This document shows positions 21,301-31,487 of a stretch of 64,000 bases of DNA, in pieces. Within the stretch, counting starts at the first letter, position 1; the number at the start of each line of letters is the position of its first letter. A program made the position numbers and the translations under genes. Below the pieces are notes generated by a model. That model was not told where the DNA came from. It worked only from the letters and a program-made list of their open reading frames with translations, and did no database searches. Source of the DNA: Chromobotia macracanthus (lineage: Eukaryota > Chordata > Actinopteri > Cypriniformes > Botiidae); contig JAZGTH010000058.1 in the NCBI GenBank assembly GCA_036877525.1, forward strand, positions 9,668,001-9,732,000. The letters run 5' to 3'.

Positions 21301-23943
21301 GAGGAGGAAGACTATGGCACTGTGTTTCTTCGTCTTTTCCCTCTGCATTGTGCCACTCTATGGATGTGTGGGAAGGTCAGAAAGCACATTAATCGCTATT
21401 AACACCATTCCTAAGTGGAATGTTAGTGGAATGTTTTTAAAATGTTAAAGAAATAAAAAAATGTTTGAATAATGTTCATAACCAAGGAATAACATTAATA
21501 CAACGTCTACAAATTTGGATGTTTTTGTTTCTAGAATTTCAAATAACATTTTTAACGTTTTTTACATAATGGAAATGTTAGGGAAACCTAAAATTGTTAG
21601 TTACGTTTTTATTGTAGATGCTGTAAAATGCTTTGTAAAATGTAAGTGCCATGCAAACTATGGAAAGTCAAACTATGACTATTTTCTAATTAGAACTTAT
21701 TGTTTGTTCTAATGAATTATATTGCAGAACTGCTTTGACGGTGCTGATATTCATTGCGAGAGCTTTTATCGCTGGAGGTTTCCAGGCTGCATATGTGTAC
21801 ACACCTGAGGTGAGAACTCATCTAAATTCAAACTAGTTTAACACCAAATCTGTATAGCTAAAACCTTTCACAGTTGTCTTTATTATAAAGCAGCTTACCA
21901 GCTAACAATTTTAGAATATAAAATTGTTACCGCAATGTTTCCTATAAGTAACAAAAACATTGTTATGAAAGTGTTAGGAACGGTCAGAATGTCCAGTTTT
22001 TTTAGACATTGTATTAACATTGTATTTTTAACTCTGTAACCTTTTTAAAACATTTCACTTACTACTTAAGTGTAACGTTTTTAATATATGATATATAACG
22101 TTAGAAAAATGTTCTACTAATGCAAGAACAGTTTTGATAACTGTTAACTCCAGGCAGCAGCTGTAACACAGGAGGAATTTGACCTTGGGAACAATCCAGT
22201 TCCCGGCTCATTTCCAACACTTGGCTGCCATTTCAGTAACTCACCTAAAATAAAACAGGCCGCTGTCAGTCTGCTTTTCTCTTTATAATCCCTGACTAGA
22301 GTTCATCATGAAGGACAATAAAGTTGAATATTACACAGTGATTGCCTATGATATAAATGTTACTGAAGTTGTTTTATTGCACAGTGACTTAAGAATCTTT
22401 TGACTGAATTGCATGTTGCTGGACATTATCTGTAACAGAATTAAAGCTGCATCTGTAACTGTTTTGGGTTAAAAATGAACAAAAATCAGTTATTTAGCAA
22501 GTACATGACAGTGTTCAACATGGTTTCCTTATCTTACCACAGTTCACAATGGTATTATTATAATAAAGATTTATAATTTGAGCTGTCGAGTCTGATTTTC
22601 TGGGAAATGTCAGTTTGGCTTCATTTGACATCAGCATACTGAAAAGTACATAAACAGGAACCTGCAGTTTTAGGTTTCAAATAGAGATGACAACAGAAGT
22701 GAAAATTATGGATTGCAGCTATAACCGTTTATTTTACAGTATAAAAATCTTTGTCTGTGTTATTTAACTGACTTTAAAAGTTTAAGTACAGTACATTAGC
22801 ATGTTTAAGAAGCTTTTAGTCATTTACTTTCCTCTCGGTGGTTCAAAGTACATTTGCACAGTATGATAAGGATAGACATTGTAAAATGAGATGATGATGA
22901 CGGTTACTCAGTGTCTGGTGTTTTTCTTTTCAGGTGTATCCTACGGCGACGAGGGCTCTGGGTTTGGGTACCAGCAGTGGAATGGCTCGGGTTGGAGCTC
23001 TCATCACTCCATTTGTTGCACAGGTGTGGAAACATTAGAAAGTGGAAAGAAATTAAACAAACCAACAACTTACATCCTGACATTAAAACTGAAATCTGTA
23101 ACTTTTTGGTTGTTAAAAATATACCCAAAATAACTTCTAAAATAGTATCTGTTATTAAACAAGTACATAAGAGATCAGTGTTTAAAATAGTCTCCTTGTC
23201 TGACCCCCGATTCCCTGAACTATACATTTATAATAATGATTATATCATTTGAGCTGTCGGGTACGAAATGTAAGTTTGGCTTCATTTGACTTTAACCTAC
23301 ATAAAGAAAAGCAGTGAAGTAACCTGCAATTTTATGGTTCAAACAGAGATGTTGACAGAGAGGTGAAACTAACAAATTGCAGCTTTAAATACTCAAGAAC
23401 ATGACGTAATAGCTTCTATGTTTAAATTTCTGGGATGAGTACATAAATATTCAGAAGAAATATGAAAACAAATGCAATCAACAGCGTTAGAGTCATTGCG
23501 TCTTACACACACACTGAACTGTTAAGCTGTGGTGCTCATGTGGGCAATGTGAGTTCGAGTTCAGTTTGCATCATTACATGATCCTGTTTACAATCAATAC
23601 AAGGGGCAAAATGGCAAAAATGAAATAGTTAAAAAACTAATAATTCAATGTGTTGCTTAAAAATCAACAATACAAGCAACAATGTAATGCAGAGAAAATC
23701 TTCATACTGTGTCCATCTCTTCTTCTGCAGGTGATGCTGGAATCTTCTGTGTATTTGACTCTGTCTGTGTACTGTTGCTGCTGTCTGCTGGCTGCTGTCG
23801 CGTCCTGTGCTCTACCTATAGAGACCACCGGCCGAGGCCTCCAGGAGTCCAGCCACAGAGAGTGGGGTCAGGAGATGGTGGGCCGGGCATCAGACCGCAG
23901 CCCTGGGGGGGTTCCACATTCCAGCTCTGGGTCACAGGACTGA
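12391..23943 (+). CDS. svop: Synaptic vesicle 2-related protein (SVOP), MFS transporter family; one exon carries a 1-nt frameshift
   Basis: Sixteen exons: 12391-12425, 17541-17701, 18075-18160, 18330-18428, 18536-18606, 19004-19128, 19292-19355, 19530-19655, 19786-19914, 20230-20303, 20491-20567, 20773-20877, 21264-21375, 21728-21809, 22934-23023 and 23731-23943. The product, about 549 aa after allowing for one missing base, is a 12-helix major-facilitator protein of synaptic vesicles. Landmarks are the N-terminal DLFQLRQLP, FANPTD, LSWMADAMEMMILS, the MFS loop GNISDKYGRKT, LYAEFLPM, WLPESARYD, the second MFS loop DRLGRRKT, and the end GRGLQESSHREWGQEMVGR. Exon 5 should have 72 bases for its two phase-0 junctions but has 71, so the literal reading reaches a TGA at 18551-18553. 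Every other junction is in phase. The ATG at 12391 has another in-frame ATG just before it (12388). Substrate unknown for the family. Confidence 0.9.
13205..13350 (-). repeat. SINE fragment in duplication copy 1
   Basis: On the minus strand a decayed tRNA-like head (B-box-like GGTTTAAATC) is followed by the fish SINE/L2 tail similar to TTATCCAAAGCGACTTACA. Strongly diverged. Confidence 0.5.
13838..14136 (+). mobile_element. Family A MITE in duplication copy 1
   Basis: Runs from CCCAGCTAGAAATGTTAGG to CCTGTTAGCTGGA, with the internal GGACGTTGTACTAACATGAT block in plus orientation. Left end decayed. Confidence 0.7.
15498..15643 (-). repeat. SINE fragment in duplication copy 2
   Basis: Duplicate of the fragment at 13205-13350; it differs by a T/C in the tail region. 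Confidence 0.5.
16130..16429 (+). mobile_element. Family A MITE in duplication copy 2
   Basis: Same insertion as 13838-14136, copied by the tandem duplication and therefore not an independent transposition. Confidence 0.7.
18001..18042 (+). repeat. CT-rich low-complexity tract
   Basis: (CT)n and (CTTT)n pyrimidine run that forms the polypyrimidine tract before the svop exon 3 acceptor. Confidence 0.7.
18700..18955. repeat. Interspersed repeat of the GGGGACC...GTCCCCATGAGG type
   Basis: The TCCTGGTATTAACTACATTATGGGGACC motif family and a nearby complementary GGTCCCCATGAGG suggest a common fish interspersed repeat. I recognise the style but not the family name. It lies in the svop intron between exons 5 and 6. 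Reading: inference from resemblance only. Confidence 0.35.
19951..20100 (+). mobile_element. Family A MITE, right half
   Basis: Keeps the CATTCAAAATG block and the right terminus TGTTAGCTGGGA; the left terminus is missing. svop intron 9. Confidence 0.65.
20975..21187 (+). mobile_element. Family A MITE, ends missing
   Basis: Internal part only, with TTGGACGTTGTATTAATGTCAT and CATTCTACTAACG. svop intron 12. Confidence 0.6.
21416..21603 (-). mobile_element. Family A MITE, reverse orientation, partial
   Basis: Ends in CCTAAAATTGTTAGTTA, the complement of the family's left terminus. svop intron 13. Confidence 0.65.
21898..22149 (+). mobile_element. Family A MITE
   Basis: Starts CCAGCTAACAATTTTAG; the right end is truncated near TGTTAACTC. 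svop intron 14. Confidence 0.7.
22441..22722. mobile_element. Family C MITE, copy 1
   Basis: Begins TTAAAGCTGCATCTGTAAC and closes with a degenerate complement ending GATTGCAGCT. The inner TTTCTGGGAAATGTCAGTTTGGC block is shared by all family C copies. svop intron 14. Confidence 0.65.
23082..23389. mobile_element. Family C MITE, copy 2
   Basis: Starts TTAAAACTGAAATCTGTAAC and ends AAATTGCAGCTTTAAA. It lies in svop intron 15, about 60 bp after the exon 15 donor. Confidence 0.65.
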
Positions 23944-25660
23944 GGGACACAGATAGGTTTTGGACTTTTTTTTAGAAGAAACTGGTCTTAAATATAGAGA
24001 ATCTACTTTGTGAAAAACAATGTGTTCAATGATTTTGAGATTCGCTCGGCATCGATTTTTTTAATCATTCCATCACAGATCGGTTCCCCTTCCAAAGGTT
24101 GAAAGGTGATTTTATGATCCTTATCCTCTGGTCTAGCCCTCCTGTTATGTGCAAATGTTATCATTTTATATATTTTACCTGTACATCTGAGTGCTGAGTT
24201 CCTGCAGGAACCACAAGAACAACCTGTTGATTCTAATACATGTTTCAAACTCTTCCAGAAAACAAAACAAAGAACTTTACACCATTCAAGCTCCAGTTCC
24301 AGAAGGCATTGGAAAAAATAACTGAAAACATAACTATTTATTTTATTATCATATAAATGTATTTTCTTGCTGACTAGTTTCAGGATCAGAATACTTTTCA
24401 GAAGATGTCAAAGTTGCTTTGAGGTCAGTTTGATAGGAGGGCTAGATAAACAGAGGGAAATATATTTCCACCACATAATACTGCCCCATGAAACTATCCC
24501 AGGAGCAGGAAATGATTCAAATCACCTGAACCTAAAACAGTGCCAGCTGTGGGACTTGTTGGGCCATTTTAAACCTCAACCAATCATCATTCTCATATGG
24601 TTGGAGGTTTCTAAGGGCACTTAAATGAGGAAATGAAATGTTTTAACCTCCTTTAAAATGACAGAGCACAAGAAAGAGTGTGTGGCTTTGTGAGTTAGTT
24701 TGACAGTGTAGAATCTGGTCTGTTTATTATTATTTATATTTTGAAGGCCTTACACTTCACTTCCAACATTCCTCTGAGTAGGGCATGACAACTTTTATTG
24801 AGACTGGATGCTGCTATCAAAACCAGCACACGATGCACCAGTTTGTGGACTCCCCGTATTGCTTTTGTTGTAGAAATCTTTAGTACAACATTTAGTTACA
24901 CAGGGTAGTTAATTGTTAGCCATTCATAGATTCATCCTGCCTTCATTGACCTTGTGATGCTCACAGTGACATATTTAGTGGACACCAAAGTCTTCATTTC
25001 GTACCACATGGTATTGGTAAGCACCTCTCATTGGTTGTCAGCTGCATCACTTTTTTATGGTGTATACTCAAGTTGTTTTTTATAATCAGGCATATAAAAG
25101 ATTGTTAAAATATTTATTTTAATCTTGGAAGATTTTATTATAGAGAAAAGAACAGCCAGGATGTTCATTCTCCTTTTTGCATTGTATGAAGGAAAAAATA
25201 TAAATGTAATGTATGAAATGACAAGGCAGAATGACAGAATTGTCATTTTTATGTGAGCTAATCCTTGCAAATATAAAAGTTCCAATACAAGTACATTTTT
25301 ATCACAATCTCCTCCACTAAACCTATAAGTAGATTTATCTGTAACAATAGCTTACATCAAAACACAACATTAACATCCAGTATCTTCAGTTTCTATCAGT
25401 TTCTTCAGCTTTACCACTCAGTGCTGTATTTGATTATTTGTATTTCTGCCTGTTTGAATGGTCCACTGGGTCGGCTCTCATGAGGATTGGGAGACCAGGT
25501 TGTGAAGTATGCGGTTGTTTCTGTGTGTGTGTTCAGGGGGTCTCTTATGCCTGCCTTTGTGTTTTAGTGCTGCGTTTGGTGTCTGTGTGCACAGATCTCC
25601 TGCCACTGCTCAGAATGTACATGTGTATGATACAGTAACAATAAATTATGCGTCAAACAA
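23944..25660 (+). other. Probable svop 3' untranslated region
   Basis: About 1.7 kb with no coding signal between the svop stop and an AATAAA at 25640-25645. A shorter 3' UTR cannot be excluded. Confidence 0.5.
25640..25645 (+). terminator. svop polyadenylation signal
   Basis: AATAAA on the plus strand, 30 bp from the opposing dao signal. Confidence 0.55.
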
Positions 25661-25675
25661 GGAAGTGAAAATGTC

Positions 25676-25681
25676 TTTATT
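25676..25681 (-). terminator. dao polyadenylation signal
   Basis: AATAAA on the minus strand, about 150 bp after the dao stop codon. Confidence 0.65.
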
Positions 25682-25833
25682 GATTTGTGTACAAAACTGC
25701 AAACATTTTGACTGTGTTATGATGTATCTTTCATTGTCAGTTTAAGTAAATTCTTGATCAGGTAATACAAATTGAATATGGATTCGACATTTCATTATAT
25801 CCACTAGTGTCTTGTGACACTATTAAATTCCTA

Positions 25834-28800
25834 TTAAAGTCTTGATTTAGAGTGTGCTAGCAAGCCTTTCTGTTCCAAGATTTCTCCAAAGAGCCGGGCA
25901 GCTTTTTCAGCACATCCACGATGGATGGTCATTCCAAAACCTCCATGTCCGTAGTTATGGATGACCTGAGGTGAACGAGAACCGTGTGATGCATAACATG
26001 GTCATCTAACATCTTTTGGCCGATCTGTAGAGATCTTCCTTCAGCAGAGGATGGCATTAGATCTTCATCAGATCTCCAATGTAATTGTCATTATGAACTC
26101 ACCTCAAATGAGTTTGGTCCAGATCGCATGGTCTCCCTCTCCAGTCTCACTTTGTTGCGTGACGGCCTGAGGCCAGTCCAGTCCTCTACAATACGTGCAT
26201 GCTGGAGAGAAAGAAAGGGATCTATTCAACTCAATCCGCTATGTGTACATCTGCTTAACAGCTTAAATAACTTGTTCATGACACGTAGTGAAACAACAGA
26301 TCTAGCTCTACCTGTAGACTGGGCTCAAACTTGCAGGCTGCTTCCCAAATTCTTTTATGATCAGTGGAATTATTCTGCTCATTCCAGTTTCCTACTTGGA
26401 AAACTCCACCTACAGTGACTAAACGACTCCTGCACAGACACACAGAGGATCTGGGTTCACATATTTTCATGTACATTTATGCATTTGGCAGACGTTTTTA
26501 TCCAAAGCAAATTACAGTGCATCAAGGGTCTACATGTTTTTAGTACATGTATCCCCTGGGAATCGAACCCAAAACCTTTGTGCTGCTAACACAATGCTCT
26601 ACCAACCAAGCTACAGGGGCACCATTGAGCTACAGAAACAATGCTGAGCTACAGGAACACCAGGAACATATTTATCTTAAGAGAACCTAAAACCTTTCAG
26701 TCACCGGTTCTTGGTTAGACCACAAGCCCACGTTTTGCATTTTACAATACACTATTTAAAAATAAGGGCAGTCAGTGCGGTATATTATTTATCTTTAACT
26801 TTGCATGTCTGTTAATGGCCTGCTTGCAAACATATAAATAACATCAATATAACAAAGCTTACCCAGGTATGATGTATGGAGAATTATAGACACCTGCTGA
26901 GAAATCATGTGTGAGGATCCAGTGTTTTAACCAGGGAGCATCCACCTGTTAATACAGAATACAGAACATGAAATCAAATAATTCTGTCTTACTAAATCCT
27001 GGTTTAACTGATCCACTAACACTCACCTTAATGATTTGACCTCTGCCTGGCTTGAGCTCAGGATCAGGCTGAAGTTCACCTGATCGCACACCAGAGCAGT
27101 TGATGATGACATCAGCACCAACATCTGCCAACTGGAGCCCATTTTTATTAGACAATTTTAAAGTTTACATCAAAAGCATTTACAACAGCAAACTGTAACT
27201 ATTCCTCAAACCTCTTTAAATGAACCAATTTTCCTCTCATAAAACTGAACGTTTCTTTGTCTCAACCTGTGGAAAACACAGACACGTGGCAAAAACTGTT
27301 AATTATTGGCTGACCTAAATAAAGTCATACTGTTAATAAGTAACAAACTCAGTATGAATTTTACCTACTGTAATTATATTAATGCATCATAAAATACATA
27401 CATACATATATATACATGCACATACGTGTACATACATACATAAAAGACCTATTCAAATTTTACTGTTACTGATAAAATTACAGTAATCTTACCAGTCCAT
27501 AAGCCAGGGCAGGTAAGTCTTTCCTTCAATCATAAGAGCCGTATTGAACCAACCAAAGCTTTGAGTTTGGGGATAAACACAACACACACATAATAACCAC
27601 TTTAAGACTGATTACATTTCAATTGATCCATGTAATCATAATCATTAACACATTAATTCAGCCCCAGCCTTATATAATGTAGATTCTCATAGACCACAAT
27701 GAGTTCAATAGAAGCAAGAGGGTAAACTTTTACACATAACTGCATTCACGGTATTAACCTAATGAGATTGTGATGTTAAGCACCTGTATCCAGGAAACAT
27801 CTGTAGTTCACGTTCCGTCAGCTGACGAAAACCCAAAACTGTGTCTTTAAATGAGGGATCCTGTTTGAATAAAATTGTCAGCAGGGATTGTGCACATTCA
27901 GACATGCTCTGCACTTGGATCGGTACAGTGCAGGAACATCATGCAATGTTAAAGGAATGTTTTTATGCTAGCGTTAAAGGGCCACATGCAGAAGGCAGCA
28001 GCAGCATTATGACATGTACACTTGCATTCTGTTGGATAGTACTTTAACACATTAAACTACTAAAGGAAGGAAGGACAATGTTCTCACCGGTGCACGTTCA
28101 GTACACAGATTGTAGCCAGACTCAAGAAAGATCCCCATTTTAACGGATTCTGGAGAGCTGAGGAAGCTTAGTAGATAGTCAAAGGTCTCTTTGTTCCATT
28201 TACTGAGAAAAGAAAGAAAAACCCCACATGATAATATACCAGTGTTAACTGTTGCTTTATCACACACGGCATACTACATTGTGTAAACCTGAAAAACAAG
28301 AGGAAAATTCAATGTATCCTGTGAATTTACTTAGTTAAAGTAAAGTTGCTTTGTTACGTTAAGACATTTAGCAGAACATATCAAATGGTTCATCCTCTTT
28401 TTTTAAAGAACCACAATGTCACAGCCATCCACTATTATGTACTACTTTCTGGTCTATTGCAGGTAATATTAGGGAGGTGGGACTTATACTAGAGAGCATC
28501 TGATTGGATAAAAATCTATGCAGTGCATGATGAGTCATGAATATCTGTGGATCCTTTTCCAAAAGATAAACCGCAAAGGCACGTATCTGTGAAACGTAAA
28601 TCTAGTCAATGTTTAGGAGTACAGTTAGGATATAGATGGCTAGTTAAAACGATAAAAAAACATGAAACTTGGCAGGTACACAGAGAACATTCAAAGAAAT
28701 GAAACCCTCACGTTTCTTGCACGTTCCCCTTGTCGTACAGATATGGCTGCCAGAGTCCAGCTGCCCCATCGCTGGTGGTAAGAGGTGTGAAGACATCTGC

Positions 28801-28905
28801 ATACACCTCAATGGTGAGGGGGAAGACCTTGCCGTGGAAGTGCTGGTAGATGCTCTGAGCAGTGGACAGACCGATGACCCCGGCTCCAATAATGCACACC
28901 TTCAT
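25834..28905 (-). CDS. dao: D-amino-acid oxidase, peroxisomal FAD flavoenzyme
   Basis: Ten minus-strand exons: 28905-28712, 28202-28088, 27860-27784, 27558-27493, 27266-27212, 27131-27027, 26945-26863, 26429-26312, 26201-26103 and 25965-25834. They join in phase to 347 aa, the same length as human DAO. The enzyme oxidises D-amino acids to keto acids, ammonia and hydrogen peroxide. The N-terminal FAD-binding GAGVIG is at residues 7-12. Active-site Tyr224 and Tyr228 (GVYNSPYIIPG) and Arg283 (TGLRPSR) fall at the human positions. HNYGHGGFGMT near the C-terminus is the second family signature. The protein ends in SRL, a type 1 peroxisomal import signal. An acceptor abuts the start codon, so an untranslated first exon must lie upstream. 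The acceptor before exon 4 has a poor pyrimidine tract. It converges with svop and diverges from ssh1. It is DAO and not D-aspartate oxidase, judging by length and active-site context. Confidence 0.95.
26466..26628 (-). repeat. tRNA-derived SINE, near full length
   Basis: On the minus strand a tRNA-like head (TTGGTAGAGCATTGTGTTAG, then GGTTCGATTCCCAGG) leads into the fish SINE/L2-type tail with TTTGGATAAAAACGTCTGCC. It is the best-preserved SINE in the window and lies in a dao intron. The family resembles cyprinid HAmo-like SINEs, but I cannot confirm the name. Confidence 0.75.
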
Positions 28906-30634
28906 ATCTGCAGAGAGCGCAAGCTGCTGTCAATGCATCTGAAGTAACAGTAGCTTAATAGTCATGGACAATGAGTTTTAGAGATCAGAGAATCACACTT
29001 TTTGTATCATAAAATGATAAAAATGTTAATGCTAATGTAAATTCAGTGTCTTACAACATATTTCAATTTCTTTACTAATACTTTTTGGTAAAATAATGAT
29101 GTGCAAACATTAGTTACTTAATTAAATCATTTCACAGCAAGCCAGTGTTCACCAATGTGACGTCTGCCATATGTCTACAGCACCCTGTCTGGAGTTTTAT
29201 GTCCATAAAATAATGAACACAATAAAATAAGCAGGTTATAAAGCATGCAAGTGATCCGTATTGATCGTCTTCGTGAAATAAATCACTTAGTGACTTTTTT
29301 GCAGCATTGCACGCAATGCCAAGCTGGAAGAATAAAGCGCAGCCTTCACTTACTGAACGTTTCTTATCGGTGCTTTAAAAACAGCTGCAGACTGACGTTT
29401 TCCCTTAAACACACGCCATATAAACTCGGAGTTGTCTTCACTTTCTCATGCATCGCTTGAGAAACGCGATAACAGGTCGATTATGAAGCCGAAACGTCGC
29501 AAAACTTGCAGCCGGACTTTCTTCCCACATTACGTAACGTCAACTGCGCGACGCTGTCGACAGAGGGCGCTACAGTCCGTCGCTCGTCTTCGTGAAAAAC
29601 CTCGAGAAAAACTTGTGCGAAAAACTTTTTATTTTTCGTGTGAAAAATAAAACAAAGTGTGTGAGTAAAAATGAATTAAAATGTTTGTACGGCTTCTCAT
29701 GCTGCACGTAATTTACTTCACATGCGTCTTCTTAATGCGAGATTTTCACAGAGCCTCTACGGTACAAGATACGCCAAAGCTGGACAGAATCGGAGTTCAT
29801 TAAAACTAGTTTATAGTTTTAATAGTTAGTTAGTAGTTTGTTTTCTTTCGTTTGCTCCGAAACATGAAGCATTGTAAGCTCGGATAATAATCATCTGATT
29901 ATTGCAACGATTGAGCTCAACAGCTCAGACCGTCGCGAACTTTTTCCACATTGCGCAACGTTCATGACGTAACAAACTCCGTGAAACCAACTTCACTTTC
30001 CGTCTGTATTATTTCATCCATGTACGTGATGAAATAATAGAAATAAAGACTCAAAACTGATGAATTATGAATACGATCTAAACACGTATTATAATATTAT
30101 ATTATTATTATTATTATTATTAAACAAACAACACGAAGTTCATATAAAAGTGGTGAACGTTTAAGAAGAATAAATCACTTTCGATGATAAACTGAATCAA
30201 TTAGGCTTTGCATGCTAACGCCATCCCAGCTCACCCGTTTTGCTTGCCGAAACGTTCTGGCAATGTTCGTTTTTGGTTGCAGCAACTTAAAAAACAACCA
30301 TTCTGCCTGATATACTCCCACAGGCCAGCAGGAGGTTTCGCTGGGTGGATATTATCCCCATGCCTGTATAATCTCAAGGCAAGAGTGGTGAGAGATTGAG
30401 CTGCATGAGCGAGTGAACCAAACCATCATCATCATCCTCCTCCTCCTCCTCCTCCTCCTCCAGCTCATGTCACAGCGAAACCAGCGCCCCGGACGACCCG
30501 CGGCTCGGCCGTGTACCTCTCACACCGGCCCCGCCGCGCACCCGGAGTCGCTGGAAGCCGCAATCCCCGTTTATCCGGGTCGCTGCCCGGGGAAAAGCCG
30601 CCGGTCGGTGTAGCTCGGCCGGGACGTTTTCATC
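28906..30634. promoter_or_regulatory. Divergent dao/ssh1 promoter interval
   Basis: About 1.7 kb between the two start codons. A CpG-rich patch at about 29460-29620 is a likely dao-side promoter. A second at about 30470-30634 lies directly before the ssh1 ATG and probably holds its 5' UTR. Between them the DNA is AT-rich. No TATA box is evident near ssh1. Confidence 0.5.
30424..30461 (+). repeat. (ATC)n-(CCT)n microsatellite upstream of ssh1
   Basis: ATC triplets run into about nine CCT/CTC triplets, probably within the ssh1 5' UTR or core promoter. Confidence 0.85.
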
Positions 30635-31455
30635 ATGGCTCTGGTCACCCTCCAGCGCTCGCCCACCCCCAGCGCGGCGTCCACCTCCAGCACCGCCACG
30701 ACCACCGCGGGGGAGGTAAGCGGACACAAACGCGACGAGCGGATGATGTTTAATGCGCATCGAGCGTCCATAATGTTATTAAAACATTAAAAGGATTCAC
30801 GTAGGCCCGATGCTAATGCATCTCCGGGCTGGTGGAGATTCACACTGATCGTTCACACCGCCAATGCGAATTGATAAACTGCATTGAATCCGGTTGCAGT
30901 GTAAACAGCATCGTTGATTCGTATTGCAGCGATGGATCGCAACACCGTCACTGTGTGGATGGTGTTTGTGTGCTGTTTGTGATCATCTCGATTTGGATCA
31001 AGCTGTTCATTCTTGCTTTGCTTCACTTTGAAATTGGTTTTGTTATGGTATCTCAGGCAGGGATTGTTCAGTGTGACTGGTAGGGCAGTTCGGCTGATCT
31101 CAGAGCAGTTCTGTCACCAGGAGAAAGGGATCTGTGGGTTTGGATGCTGAAGCAGGCAACACTTTAGAGTAGCTTTCATTAAGAGCATACTTATTATTTT
31201 ATTATGTAATTCTACGCAGGGAAATATTCAGAAAGTGGAAGAAAGGGCGAATTTGGTAGGTAAATACAATCACACACTGTTTGTTTGTTTTTCAGGCTAC
31301 TGTGCAGTCTGTGATCTAGTGGTTGCATAAGAAATGTGTGATCATGGTGAACAAACCACAAATACGTCGTATTTCCATTCGTACAGACTGTCTGGTGTGT
31401 TTAACTGAGTAAATGGAAGACTTGCCATCTCTGAATGACAAACTTTGTATAAGAA

Positions 31456-31487
<32 letters not shown>

